Of a stretch of 64,000 nucleotides of DNA, positions 1-9,557 are shown one piece after another; positions within the stretch are counted from its first letter, which is position 1, and every line of letters starts with the position of its first letter. The notes beneath the pieces were generated by a model that saw only the letters and a list, made by a program, of their open reading frames with translations, made no database searches and was not told the DNA's origin. The position numbers and the translations under genes are program-made. Source of the DNA: Halalkalibaculum roseum (GTDB taxonomy: Bacteria; Bacteroidota; Rhodothermia; Balneolales; Balneolaceae); the NCBI RefSeq assembly GCF_011059145.1, contig NZ_JAALLT010000004.1, forward strand, positions 434,001 through 498,000. Reading direction: 5' to 3'.

Positions 1-10
1 TCTCGTATAT

Positions 11-787
11 ATGCCAAAAGGTGAATTTTATGATGGCATTTGGGATGAGCACCAGTGGGAAGCTCACCTGAATGAAATCGAAAAGAAGAGCGAACAGTTA
101 AGAAAGTTCATCGCTCCCGACCCTTCCGGAAATATCCCCCGTTGGATCACCCTCCTACAAGAAAACAAAGATGAACTGGAAGCCGTGGATGCCTTTATCG
201 AGGAAGAACTTCAAATTGAAGATGCCTATTTCCCCGATGAGGATGACGAAGATTGGGAGGATGAGCTGGATGACGATTTAGACGACTTCTTTTTCGATGA
301 TTACGATGAAGATGAATACTCGCTGGATGAGTCGTATGATGATTTCGACGAGGGAGAAGACTGGAAAGAGCTCAGCGGCGATTATGTAATGTCTGATTAC
401 GGATCCATCGAATCGTTGGACATCTACAACGATGCTCGCGAATTGGCTGCTCACGTACTGCAATGGTCGGAGGGTATTCACCCAAAGTATCTAAGTCCAC
501 AGTTCAACGACTTTGTAGCCAATGTGCTCAAGATAGGGGCGAAACTGGCCGGCGGATACTCTTTCGGTTTTGAACAGGATTTTTTGGGCGGCAATATCGT
601 CTACACCAAGAAAGCACTGCAGTGTGCTAACAACGGACTCCATTTACTGCAAGACTATATGAAGAAAACGCCGTTTATGGAAAAGGATGAGTATGCTTAC
701 CTGCATGAAATTCTTTTCGAACTGAGGAACGACATCGGCATTTATGTTCAGGAATTGCGGCAACAGTTTAACCGCGGTTTTGAGTGA
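11..787 (+). CDS. Acidic conserved protein of unknown function
   Basis: I do not recognise this 258-residue protein. It has no signal peptide or membrane segment, so it is probably cytoplasmic. Residues about 67-125 are extremely rich in Asp, Glu, Tyr and Phe, which would make a strongly negative, probably disordered linker. The flanks (about 1-66 and 130-258) look helical and soluble. The first ATG in view is taken as the start. The frame is open back to the edge of the window, so the true start could lie upstream. It converges with the asparaginase-like gene across a long inverted repeat. Acidic composition is common in halophiles, but no function can be inferred. Confidence 0.8.
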   Translation: MPKGEFYDGIWDEHQWEAHLNEIEKKSEQLRKFIAPDPSGNIPRWITLLQENKDELEAVDAFIEEELQIEDAYFPDEDDEDWEDELDDDLDDFFFDDYDEDEYSLDESYDDFDEGEDWKELSGDYVMSDYGSIESLDIYNDARELAAHVLQWSEGIHPKYLSPQFNDFVANVLKIGAKLAGGYSFGFEQDFLGGNIVYTKKALQCANNGLHLLQDYMKKTPFMEKDEYAYLHEILFELRNDIGIYVQELRQQFNRGFE

Positions 788-791
788 TATT

Positions 792-873
792 GGGGGTATA
801 GGGGTATAAGGTATAAGGACACGAACAGTTCATCTATTGCTCGAACCCCCCCTTATACCCTATACCTTATACC
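792..873. repeat. Imperfect inverted repeat between convergent genes
   Basis: Two arms of about 25 bases built from GGTATAAGG-like units (792-818 and, as the reverse complement, about 846-873) surround a short loop. The dyad sits between the 3' ends of two convergent genes, so a bidirectional terminator is plausible. The arms are also internally repetitive (TATAAGG/TATAGGG). Confidence 0.6.
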
Positions 874-878
874 TAAAC

Positions 879-1904
879 CTACTCCCATATAGCCACTTCA
901 CGGTTTCCTTCTGAATCGGACATGGCACGGAACATACCGCTGGTATTCATATTCATGTACATATTTCCGTATTTGTCCACTGCTATCATGCCGGCGTCAC
1001 CGGGCTCTAACACATCATTTAACAAGTAGTTTCCTGCCTCTTCAAGCGTCGCTCCCTCCTTAAATTTCATGTAACTGCTGACGGTGTGACCGGAAACCGC
1101 ACGCATAATCTTCTCACCCCAGCCTGTCATGGATACTGCAACTACATCACTGGCATAAGTTCCCGAGCCTATAATAGGTACATCACCCACGCGTCCGTAC
1201 ATTTTGTTGGTCATGCCTCCCGTAGAGGTACCTGCTACCAGCATCCCCTCCTGATCCAGCACCACACAACCGACCGTACCGTACTTATCATCTTCCCAGT
1301 AATCTTCGGAGGAATCAAGAAGTCCGGATTCTGAGTCTTCGGCAATTGCCCTTTTATAGGCTTCATATCTTCGTTGCGTATAGAAGTAGTCCTGGTTCAC
1401 TCTTTTTACATCCATTTCAATAGCAAACTCCTCGGCCCCTTCACCGGCAAACATGACATGCTTTGAGTTTTCCATGACCATTCTTGCCAGGTTGATCGGA
1501 TTTTTCACCGAGGTGACCCCGGTAACTGCACCGGCATTCCGTGTATTTCCCACCATGATTGCGGCATCGAGCTCATGCTTCCCTTCGTGTGTAAATACAG
1601 CACCTTTTCCCGCATTGAACTTAGGATTGTCTTCCAGGTAATTGATCACCTTCTGAACTACATCGATAGCCGATTCACCGTTTGCTAACGCTTCTTCTCC
1701 AATAGAAATGGCTTCATCCAAATCATTCATGTAGGCTTGCTTTACAGAATCGGGCAAATCTTTAGAGATAGTTCCGGCCCCTCCATGCAGAACGATAGCC
1801 CAGTCTTTTTTAGTGGTATCCTGTGCGTTTGCATTCTGCAGCATACCCCCGATTAGTAAAAAAACGGAGAGCATACTCACTGATAATCTTTTAGAAAATC
1901 CCAT
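879..1904 (-). CDS. Isoaspartyl peptidase / type 2 L-asparaginase, secreted
   Basis: This is an Ntn-hydrolase of the plant-type asparaginase family, which splits isoaspartyl dipeptides and L-asparagine. These enzymes are made as a precursor that cleaves itself before a nucleophilic Thr. Here that Thr lies in the motif YGTVGCVVLD, residue 210 from the chosen start. The early motif VLHGGAGTIS and the later GTSTGGMTNK are also typical. A signal peptide ending near NANAQ predicts export to the periplasm. The longest frame begins with TTG at 1919. I prefer the ATG at 1904 because a GAAAG lies about 8 bases upstream; ATG at 1910 is possible. Length of about 341 residues fits the family. Which substrate dominates cannot be told from sequence. 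Confidence 0.9.
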   Translation of the reverse strand: MGFSKRLSVSMLSVFLLIGGMLQNANAQDTTKKDWAIVLHGGAGTISKDLPDSVKQAYMNDLDEAISIGEEALANGESAIDVVQKVINYLEDNPKFNAGKGAVFTHEGKHELDAAIMVGNTRNAGAVTGVTSVKNPINLARMVMENSKHVMFAGEGAEEFAIEMDVKRVNQDYFYTQRRYEAYKRAIAEDSESGLLDSSEDYWEDDKYGTVGCVVLDQEGMLVAGTSTGGMTNKMYGRVGDVPIIGSGTYASDVVAVSMTGWGEKIMRAVSGHTVSSYMKFKEGATLEEAGNYLLNDVLEPGDAGMIAVDKYGNMYMNMNTSGMFRAMSDSEGNREVAIWE

Positions 1905-2097
1905 AATCATAACTTTCAAAGTTAGTGGTTTGATACTGGCGTCATTATAACCAGCAACTTCAGTTTTTCAAATTACTGATACAACATTTAACTAATGAAT
2001 CACTGTTTTTCAATGCCAACAAGCCTCCTTTACCGCGATTCTTAAAATAAGCGTTGGAAGTACTGTAAGGATAGCGCTTTGCACCAGTCTTACAGGT

Positions 2098-4533
2098 ATG
2101 CCCGGCTCTCACACATACATAAATAACTACCGTTTTCCTTTTGCGAAATATCCGGCCGTTCGCCTGTCACTTTTGATGATCGGCGGCATACTGCTTTCAC
2201 ATTATTTGGCTATAGAAAGCTATTTATGGGCTTGCATGCTGGGCATTACACTTGCCATGCTTTTTATTGTACAGTTTATTTTAATTCCGCATTTCACTTT
2301 CCGGTTATATCATTTATCCGTGTCCTGCTACCTGGTATCGCTTCTCCTTCTGGGTGCCTATCGTTACTCCTTTCAGGTGCAAAGAGAGGAACCCTTTTAT
2401 AAGCAATTTTTAGATGCATTGGTTTGGGAGAAAGTTACTTTCAATGGAGAAGTGCAGAATATGCGAACTACCGATTCGGGCAGTTATCAAATTGATGTAG
2501 CTGTAGATACTACGATTAGCCCGGAAGCCCATTTTCTCGCCGATCGCTACTCCCTGCGAGCTGTGCTAAAACCGGAACAGTTCATCAGCCATAGCAAAAT
2601 GATTAAAGCAGGCAACCGGATTAATTTTACGGCCACAATCTACCCTTTAGGCGGTAAGCGAAACCCGCATGAATTTGACTATAAAGCATACCTCCATTCG
2701 CAAGACATATTTGTTCAAGCCGGGATTGATAGTTTATATGCAATTTATCCGGGTACTAGAACATTCAGCTGGAATCATATTAGACAATCTGCTCTTAGTA
2801 TCATTGATCGCAATTTCAGCAGTGATACGGCGCCATTGGCCAAAGCATTACTGATTGGCTATAAAAATGAGCTCAGTAGGGAGGAAAAAACTTCTTTTTC
2901 GAGGGCCGGATTATCTCACATAATGGCCGTCTCAGGATTACATGTCGGTTTTCTTTTAGCACCGTTCTGGGTGATCATCCCATTCTTCTGGACCTACCGT
3001 TTCGGTAGGCAAACCGGGCTTTTGATACTTGTCTTAATTCTATTCTATTACGCGGGTCTTACCGGTTTTTCGGCCTCGGTTACCCGCGCTTCCATTACGG
3101 GAGGTTTTATTATTTATGCTCGTCTGTTTAATAAATTAAGGGATTCCATCAATCTCACCGCCCTGGCAGCCCTTATCATATTACTTGTTGATCCTACCGC
3201 CATCTTTGATATCGGATTCCAGCTCTCTTTTTCAGCGGTGTATATCATTCTGCTCACTCTTCCCACTATAAACAGATTCCTTCCCAATCGCTTGCGTTAT
3301 AGCCGGCTTGGACCCTTGATTGGTATCGTAATGGTCTCGGCGGTTGTGCAGGCGGGTCTCTTCCCTATTTTAAGTCATTATTTCGGTGAGTTTTCACTTA
3401 TCGGACCTCTGGCAAATGCCGTCATTGTCCCCTTCCTGGGTATCATTCTTCCCTTTGCAGTATTTATGCTATTCATATCGATTATTTCAGCGCCGGCAGG
3501 ATTTTATTTAATTCTGCCGGCCGAGTATTTCCTGCAGGGTTTGAATAAATTCGTCATCACCTTAGCGGCTTGGGATAATAGCTGGGTGCAGGTTTCTTCT
3601 CCCGGTCCGATTCTTTTTCTAATTTGGGCGGCAGTGATATTCTTACTCGCATCGTTGTCCGTCCCGGCACTCCGCTGGAAAATGCTAATTATTGTATTAG
3701 CACTAATCTCTGTTCAGCAAATAACGGCACTAGTCAAAGACTTTAGGCCTCCAAAGCTTGAAGTGACTGTCCTTGATGTTGGCCAAGGGGATGCGGCAGT
3801 TGTTAAAACCCCGCTTGGTAAGAGTATTTTGATCGATGCAGGACGCTGGACCCCGGGCTTTAACAGCGGTCGCTACACCATCCTGCCTCACCTGAAGGGA
3901 GAAGGAATTAATAAGCTTGACGCAGTATTTTTATCCCATCCGCATGCCGATCACATCGGTGGCATTCTCGAATTAATTGAACACATACCCATTGATACTA
4001 TCTATAACTCTGGCTACCAATATGATTCTAATCTCTACCGGTCATATCTCACCAGGGCTGCTGAAAAGTATATCCCCGTAGTTTCAGTTTCGGCCGGTAC
4101 ACTGATCAGTCTTGATCCTTCGATGCGAATATTACTATATGGTCCGGAAGAGTCGGCTGAGGACGATGATCCCAATGAACGTTCAATAATTCTGGAGCTG
4201 GTTTACGGGTCAACCGAATTCCTGTTTATGGGAGATGCCGGTCAAGCCCAGGAACAGCGCCTTTTAGAACATTATGGAAACCTGCTGGATACCGATTTTC
4301 TAAAGGTAGGCCATCACGGTAGCAAAACCAGTTCCTCTGATTATTTTCTGAAAACTGCGAGTCCTTATTTCTCGGTGGTCTCTCTTGATAAAAGCAATAA
4401 ATTCAAACATCCTCATCAGGAAGCCGTTAAAAGACTAATAGAATCGAATACAACCATATTATATACCAGTTTTGAAGGTGCTGTCGTTTTCAGTTCAGAC
4501 GGAAGAAAAGTTAGTCGCTCGTATTGGGAATAG
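2098..4533 (+). CDS. comEC: ComEC/Rec2 DNA internalisation channel
   Basis: ComEC forms the inner-membrane channel through which single-stranded DNA enters during natural transformation. The 811-residue protein has the full architecture: an N-terminal hydrophobic block, an OB-like soluble domain (about 95-220), a multi-spanning competence domain opening with the typical ISHIMAVSGLHVG-type stretch (here LSHIMAVSGLHVG), and a C-terminal metallo-beta-lactamase-like domain. The last carries LSHPHADHIGG (about 611-621), the HxHxDH metal motif, and later GHHGSKTSSS. No other competence gene is adjacent, so transformability is inferred only from this gene. Confidence 0.95.
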   Translation: MPGSHTYINNYRFPFAKYPAVRLSLLMIGGILLSHYLAIESYLWACMLGITLAMLFIVQFILIPHFTFRLYHLSVSCYLVSLLLLGAYRYSFQVQREEPFYKQFLDALVWEKVTFNGEVQNMRTTDSGSYQIDVAVDTTISPEAHFLADRYSLRAVLKPEQFISHSKMIKAGNRINFTATIYPLGGKRNPHEFDYKAYLHSQDIFVQAGIDSLYAIYPGTRTFSWNHIRQSALSIIDRNFSSDTAPLAKALLIGYKNELSREEKTSFSRAGLSHIMAVSGLHVGFLLAPFWVIIPFFWTYRFGRQTGLLILVLILFYYAGLTGFSASVTRASITGGFIIYARLFNKLRDSINLTALAALIILLVDPTAIFDIGFQLSFSAVYIILLTLPTINRFLPNRLRYSRLGPLIGIVMVSAVVQAGLFPILSHYFGEFSLIGPLANAVIVPFLGIILPFAVFMLFISIISAPAGFYLILPAEYFLQGLNKFVITLAAWDNSWVQVSSPGPILFLIWAAVIFLLASLSVPALRWKMLIIVLALISVQQITALVKDFRPPKLEVTVLDVGQGDAAVVKTPLGKSILIDAGRWTPGFNSGRYTILPHLKGEGINKLDAVFLSHPHADHIGGILELIEHIPIDTIYNSGYQYDSNLYRSYLTRAAEKYIPVVSVSAGTLISLDPSMRILLYGPEESAEDDDPNERSIILELVYGSTEFLFMGDAGQAQEQRLLEHYGNLLDTDFLKVGHHGSKTSSSDYFLKTASPYFSVVSLDKSNKFKHPHQEAVKRLIESNTTILYTSFEGAVVFSSDGRKVSRSYWE

Positions 4534-4632
4534 CCCCTGAAGTACCATAAGGACGCCTGAAGAAAAAAGGCAAAATTGGATCATTTGCAACGAAGCTGTA
4601 ACTTTTCGTGCACTATTGAATAATATCTATAT

Positions 4633-5952
4633 ATGGCAAAATACTCACAGTCATGGTTAAATGAACGTGGTCAGCTACTCCTCCTGGGAGGAGGGATAGC
4701 GGGATTGCTTTTTCTGATGTACCTGCTTGAGCACCTGATCAATCCTTTGGGCTATGCACTGCTTATAGGTATCGTTCTATATCCCATCCGGCAGCAACCG
4801 GTTGCACGAGCCCTACTCTACGCCACTTCATTTGCCGCGGGACTCTGGCTGGTGTACGATTCGGGGCACCTGTTAATTCCATTCGTTCTGGCTTATATCA
4901 TTGCATTTATTATAAATCCTGTGGTGGAAGAGCTTGAAATTCGGAGAATTCCGCGCGGACTGGTAGCAGGTTTATTCACCATTGTCAGCCTTGGCATTCT
5001 CGCCGTGACTCTTTTCTTTGCCGTACCTGCAGTTCTTGAACAGCTAACCCGCATAGGAAATCTGGTCAATGAGGTTGGAAAGGATACCGGCGGCTGGATT
5101 GAAAGTACGGGTATTCTGACGCTAGCAGAACGAATAGGCTTTGAATCGGCCGAACTAAAAACACAGCTTTCCGGACAACTAGAGATTTGGATCAACAGGT
5201 TCTACTCCAGCCTTACCGACTTTTCATCAACCTATGTAACCGGAATCGGAAGCCTGGTTGCCATCCTGTTCCTGGTTATTCTCATGCCCTTTTTGTGTTT
5301 CTTTATGATCCGCGATTATGAAAAAATTGGTGTTTTCGTACGATCACTAATTACGCCCAGTGACGTTTCTACCGACTACACCACTCAGATTAGCAGAATC
5401 GTAGGGGCTTACCTCCGGGGACAGTTTATAGTTGTGGTCATCAGTGCTATCAACCTAAGTATCGGCTTTTACCTCGTTGGAGTACCCTATGCACTGGTAC
5501 TCGGTATATTCGCCGGTATCACCAATTTTATACCCACATTCGGCCTCTGGTTCAGCATAACGGTATCAACAATTGTCGGTGCCACGCTGGGTGAACCTTG
5601 GTACATCTATTTGCCCGGAATCTACATTGTATTTGCCATCGAGCAGGTACTTGAATCCGGCTTTATTGTGCCCAGAGTGGTCGGGCAGCACGTAGGTTTA
5701 CACCCACTGCTGGTAATGCTATCTTTGCTGCTATTCGGTTTTATGTTCGGATTCCTGGGACTCCTAATAGCCGTGCCTTCGGCTGCATTGATATCCGTAT
5801 TTTATGAGCAGTATAAGGAGACAAAAAAGATATCATTTCTCAGCGGAAGTGAGTTGGATTCGTTTATTCAGCAGTTTGACCGGGAATCACAAAAACAGAA
5901 AAAGAAGAAAGAGAAGGAACAGAAGGAAAAAGAATTGGAATCTGCCGGTTAA
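4633..5952 (+). CDS. AI-2E family transporter (PerM/TqsA-like permease)
   Basis: This 439-residue integral membrane protein has the fold pattern of the AI-2E transporter (UPF0118) family: several N-terminal helices, a soluble stretch of about 60-70 residues (about 135-200), then further helices with the conserved GITNFIPTFG-type segment and a closing block of hydrophobic helices. Members export varied small molecules or act as Na+/H+ antiporters; the autoinducer-2 name is historical and the substrate here is unknown. The last 25 residues are a charged Lys/Glu tail. The gene is followed 52 bases later by xseB on the same strand. Confidence 0.88.
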   Translation: MAKYSQSWLNERGQLLLLGGGIAGLLFLMYLLEHLINPLGYALLIGIVLYPIRQQPVARALLYATSFAAGLWLVYDSGHLLIPFVLAYIIAFIINPVVEELEIRRIPRGLVAGLFTIVSLGILAVTLFFAVPAVLEQLTRIGNLVNEVGKDTGGWIESTGILTLAERIGFESAELKTQLSGQLEIWINRFYSSLTDFSSTYVTGIGSLVAILFLVILMPFLCFFMIRDYEKIGVFVRSLITPSDVSTDYTTQISRIVGAYLRGQFIVVVISAINLSIGFYLVGVPYALVLGIFAGITNFIPTFGLWFSITVSTIVGATLGEPWYIYLPGIYIVFAIEQVLESGFIVPRVVGQHVGLHPLLVMLSLLLFGFMFGFLGLLIAVPSAALISVFYEQYKETKKISFLSGSELDSFIQQFDRESQKQKKKKEKEQKEKELESAG

Positions 5953-6004
5953 TCTTTTTACTTACCATCTATATTTAACATAATACCACTCCATTCTCCA
6001 TTTT

Positions 6005-6220
6005 ATGAGCAAGAAGGAACGACAGAGCTTTGAAGAGGCTTTATCAAGGTTAGAAGAAATTGTGAACGAGCTTGAAGACGAGTCCATATCGCTGGAAGAC
6101 ACCATCCGGCTATATGAGGAGGGAATTAAGCTTTCAAAAAAATGCACTGAAACACTTGAACAAGCAGAGTTGCGTATAGAGAAAGTAAATGAGCAACACG
6201 CTGATAATGAAGATCTCTGA
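6005..6220 (+). CDS. xseB: Exodeoxyribonuclease VII small subunit
   Basis: XseB is the small helical subunit that binds several copies per XseA to form exonuclease VII, which degrades single-stranded DNA. The 71 residues match the family length and pattern, with SFEEALSRLEEIVNELEDE followed by the SLEDTIRLYEEG stretch typical of XseB. It ends 3 bases before dxs, an arrangement common in bacteria (xseB-dxs). XseA is not in this window. Confidence 0.95.
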   Translation: MSKKERQSFEEALSRLEEIVNELEDESISLEDTIRLYEEGIKLSKKCTETLEQAELRIEKVNEQHADNEDL

Positions 6221-6223
6221 ACT

Positions 6224-8155
6224 ATGAATATGGAGTTCGACAAAGTAGAACCCGGACCGCTGTTAGCCAACATCAACTCTCCTGCAGATCTAAAGAAGCT
6301 GGATCCCAATCAACTTGTAGAGGTTTGCGATGAACTGAGAGACTATATCATTGAGACGGTATCGATTCACGGAGGGCATTTTGGTGCCAGTTTAGGAGTC
6401 GTAGAGATGACTGTCGCCTTGCATTACGTATATGATACCCCAAAAGATCTTTTAATCTGGGATGTCGGTCATCAAGCTTACGGCCATAAAATTTTAACCG
6501 GTAGAAGAGAAAATTTTTATACCAATCGGAAATACGGCGGTCTTTCCGGTTTCCCGAAACGAAGTGAAAGCGAATACGACACCTTTGGCGTTGGACACTC
6601 CAGCACCTCCATATCTGCCGCACTCGGAATGGCCGTCTCCAGAGATTTAAGTGATGAAGACAAAAAGGTAGTTGCCGTAATCGGTGACGGTGCCATGACC
6701 GCCGGCTTGGCTTTTGAAGCCATGAACAACGCCGGGGCTATGAATTCCGATCTGCTGGTTATTCTGAACGATAACTGCATGTCTATTGACCCAAATGTCG
6801 GTGCCCTAAAAGAGTACCTGACAGACATTACTACCAGCAAGACCTTCAATAAGGTTCGCGACGAGATTTATGACATGCTGGGTCATTTCAAGTCCGCCGG
6901 TGAAAAAATGAGAAAAGTAGCCTCACGCCTTGAAAAGGCAGTAACAACGGCCATCACACCGGGCGGATTGTTCCAGGCACTGGGCTTCAAATACTATGGA
7001 CCGGTTGACGGTCACAATGTGGATACCATGCGCAAGCATCTGGAAGACCTTAAGGATATCCCCGGACCTAAACTGTTGCATGCCGTGACTGTTAAAGGCA
7101 AAGGGTTCGCACCTGCAGAACGCGAACAAACCAAGTGGCATGCCCAAAGCAGTCCGTTTGACAAGATTACCGGTAAATCATTGGCACCTGAGAAAAAAGG
7201 TCCTAAGATACCGCGCTACCAGCACATCTTTGGTGATGCCATCGTAGAATTGGCCGAAGAAGACGAACGTATCGTAGGCATCACCCCTGCCATGCCCAGC
7301 GGTTCAAGTCTCTGGCCGTTGATGAATACCTTCCCGGATCGGGCTTTTGACGTAGGAATTGCCGAACAGCACTCCATTACATTTGCAGCCGGGCTGGCTG
7401 CTGAAGGTAAAAAGCCATTCGCAGCTATATATTCCTCATTCCTGCAGAGAGCCTATGACCAGGTCATTCACGACGTTGCCATTCAGAATCTGCCTGTGGT
7501 CTTTTGTATTGACAGGGCCGGTATTGCAGGAGCTGACGGGCCGACCCACCACGGACTTTATGATATTTCATACCTGCGCGCAGTCCCGAATATGATCATC
7601 TCATCACCGCTGAATGAGCAGGAGTTGCGCGATATGATGTATACAGCATCAAAATATGAGGATGACGCCTGGGCTATCAGATATCCCCGGGGCGAGGCGA
7701 CCGGAATGGATTTCCGAAAAGAATTTCAGTCAATGGAAATCGGAAAAGGAGAATGCATCCGAGAAGGTGAAGATGTTGCCGTTCTCAGCTTCGGTCCCAT
7801 GGGCAATTATGTAATTGAGGCGCTGGATGATCTGGAAGAAGAAGGCATTAATGCCGGACACTTAAACATGCGATTTGCCAAACCGCTGGATACGCAATTG
7901 ATAAAACAGGTTTGCCAAACCTACCGGCATATCATCACTATTGAGGACGGTACCAAGCTGGGCGGATTCGGTAGTGCCGTCGCCGAATTCCTGGCTGACA
8001 AACCTTACCACATTCCGGTAACTATTATGGGTGTCCCCGACCGCATTGTTGAACACGGGACCCAGCGAGAGCTGCACGACGAAGTCGGCATCGGTCCGGA
8101 TGGTATCAAAGAGCAGGTGCGCAAGGTGCTGAAGACCTATTCGCTGAACGCGTAG
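6224..8155 (+). CDS. dxs: 1-deoxy-D-xylulose-5-phosphate synthase
   Basis: DXS condenses pyruvate and glyceraldehyde 3-phosphate with thiamine diphosphate to make DXP, the entry step of the MEP isoprenoid pathway. The 643-residue protein has the complete three-domain transketolase-like layout. Visible motifs are VGHQAYGHKILTGR, the HSSTSIS stretch, the thiamine-diphosphate motif beginning GDGAMTAG with downstream NDN, and GIAEQHSITFAAGLA in the pyrimidine domain. It starts 3 bases after xseB, so the two are co-translated, and it ends at a strong hairpin terminator. Confidence 0.97.
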   Translation: MNMEFDKVEPGPLLANINSPADLKKLDPNQLVEVCDELRDYIIETVSIHGGHFGASLGVVEMTVALHYVYDTPKDLLIWDVGHQAYGHKILTGRRENFYTNRKYGGLSGFPKRSESEYDTFGVGHSSTSISAALGMAVSRDLSDEDKKVVAVIGDGAMTAGLAFEAMNNAGAMNSDLLVILNDNCMSIDPNVGALKEYLTDITTSKTFNKVRDEIYDMLGHFKSAGEKMRKVASRLEKAVTTAITPGGLFQALGFKYYGPVDGHNVDTMRKHLEDLKDIPGPKLLHAVTVKGKGFAPAEREQTKWHAQSSPFDKITGKSLAPEKKGPKIPRYQHIFGDAIVELAEEDERIVGITPAMPSGSSLWPLMNTFPDRAFDVGIAEQHSITFAAGLAAEGKKPFAAIYSSFLQRAYDQVIHDVAIQNLPVVFCIDRAGIAGADGPTHHGLYDISYLRAVPNMIISSPLNEQELRDMMYTASKYEDDAWAIRYPRGEATGMDFRKEFQSMEIGKGECIREGEDVAVLSFGPMGNYVIEALDDLEEEGINAGHLNMRFAKPLDTQLIKQVCQTYRHIITIEDGTKLGGFGSAVAEFLADKPYHIPVTIMGVPDRIVEHGTQRELHDEVGIGPDGIKEQVRKVLKTYSLNA

Positions 8156-8183
8156 TTACAATACTTTTAAAGTAATATTTACT

Positions 8184-8223
8184 AAACCCTCCAAGGGTCC
8201 TCGGGACCCTTGGAGGGTTTTTT
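8184..8223 (+). terminator. Rho-independent terminator of xseB-dxs
   Basis: A perfect 17-base stem (8184-8200 with 8204-8220) closes a 3-base loop and runs into six Ts. Each arm itself contains ACCCT-CCA-AGGGT, so smaller hairpins can form too. The same core recurs at 10785-10820. Confidence 0.9.
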
Positions 8224-8323
8224 ATTGTCCTATTTTCATTTCACTTAAAACTTTTCTGCGCCTTCCTTCGTCATACTTCTAGATAGCAGCATAAAGTACC
8301 GCTAACGTCTGGAAGCAACATTC

Positions 8324-8896
8324 ATGAACGATGCAAAATTGATAAAGGAGTTTCGAAGCGGCAATATTGACGCTTTCAACAACCTGGTTGAGCGGTGGCA
8401 ACATCGTATCCACCGTTTTGCCTACCGTTATTTCTCCAGTCATGACGATGCGATGGAGATTACACAGAAAACCTTTATCAAAGCGTATAGAAAGCTTCAC
8501 ACTCTGGATGACGCTGATAAATTCTCTGCATGGATCTATAGAATTGCAAATAATCTCTGTTTGGATGAAATGAAGCGAGCGGGCAGGAAACGCTCTCAGC
8601 CATTGGAAACCATAGAAGAATCACCCATAGTAAAAAGCATCAATGGAAATCCGGACTTGAGCATACAGCAGCGAGAATTGGGTACAATACTTCAACAGGC
8701 ATTGAACCAGCTTCCACCGGAGCAGAGGATAGTAGTCATTATGAAAGAATATGAAGGATTAAAATTCCGAGAGATTGCAGAAGTACTCGAAGAACCGGAA
8801 AACACTATTAAATCACGCATGTATTATGGACTTAGTTCACTGCGAACAATTTTTGAGAAATGGAATATCGAAATGGAGGCACTGAATTATGAATGA
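8324..8896 (+). CDS. ECF-type RNA polymerase sigma factor
   Basis: This 190-residue protein is an extracytoplasmic-function sigma factor with only regions 2 and 4. Region 2 (about 12-80) carries the DDAMEITQKTFIKAYRKL core-binding helix. Region 4 (about 120-180) carries LPPEQRIVVIMKEYEGLKFR with the helix-turn-helix REIAEVLEEPENTIKSR. It overlaps the next gene by 8 bases (ATGAATGA), the usual layout of a sigma factor with its anti-sigma factor. Its regulon probably includes its own operon, but I cannot identify a promoter with confidence. Confidence 0.94.
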   Translation: MNDAKLIKEFRSGNIDAFNNLVERWQHRIHRFAYRYFSSHDDAMEITQKTFIKAYRKLHTLDDADKFSAWIYRIANNLCLDEMKRAGRKRSQPLETIEESPIVKSINGNPDLSIQQRELGTILQQALNQLPPEQRIVVIMKEYEGLKFREIAEVLEEPENTIKSRMYYGLSSLRTIFEKWNIEMEALNYE

Positions 8897-9557
8897 TCAA
8901 CTGGCAAGAAATCTCTTTATGGATTATCTCTATGATGAGATATCCACCGAAAAGAAAAAAGAACTGGAAAATTACCTGGAAGAGCACCCGGGATTGCAGC
9001 AAGAGCTGGATAAGCTGGAACAAACCAGGGCGCTGCTACAGCGCATGCCGGCGGGGGAGCCCGACCAAAAATTACTGGTCATGGAACCGCGTAAACGTTC
9101 TTTCCGGAGCTGGTGGAATGAGGCCCGAAACCTGCTTCCCCAAACCTATCTTGGTAAAACCGGTTTTGCAATTGCCGCCGGATTTGTGCTGCTCATGATT
9201 ATCGGTTCGGTAGCAAAGGTACATATAGCCCCTACCGATGCAGGTTACGCGCTGAGCCTGGGCTATCAGCCTGTTGTCAATGAAGGCTTAAGCACACAAC
9301 AGGCAGAATCTTTCCTTCAGCAGATTCGCCGGGAAAATGCCGCTATGCTGACCGAATATATGCAAGCTCTGGCAGAAGAAAACAACCAGCAGTTGCGTCA
9401 GGTTGTGGGCTACTTTGAACAGCAGCGAATGAATGACCTGCAGCTTATTGACCACCAACTCAGTCGTATTCAGGAATCTAATGGGTATCGATGGCAACAG
9501 ACCAACCGGTATCTGGGTGAGGTATTACAGAATGTAAATTTCAATGAAAACGAATAA
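8889..9557 (+). CDS. Putative anti-sigma factor, single-pass membrane protein
   Basis: The 222-residue protein has the layout of an anti-sigma factor: a cytoplasmic helical N-terminus (about 1-50) with MDYLYDEISTEKKKELENYL, a linker, one membrane helix (about 91-108), and a Gln/Asn/Glu-rich, likely coiled C-terminal region outside the membrane. The zinc ligands (HxxxCxxC) of the usual anti-sigma domain are absent, so it would be a zinc-less version. The function is inferred mainly from its overlap with the sigma gene upstream. It is coupled to the next gene by a TAATG overlap at 9555-9559. Confidence 0.75.
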   Translation: MNDQLARNLFMDYLYDEISTEKKKELENYLEEHPGLQQELDKLEQTRALLQRMPAGEPDQKLLVMEPRKRSFRSWWNEARNLLPQTYLGKTGFAIAAGFVLLMIIGSVAKVHIAPTDAGYALSLGYQPVVNEGLSTQQAESFLQQIRRENAAMLTEYMQALAEENNQQLRQVVGYFEQQRMNDLQLIDHQLSRIQESNGYRWQQTNRYLGEVLQNVNFNENE

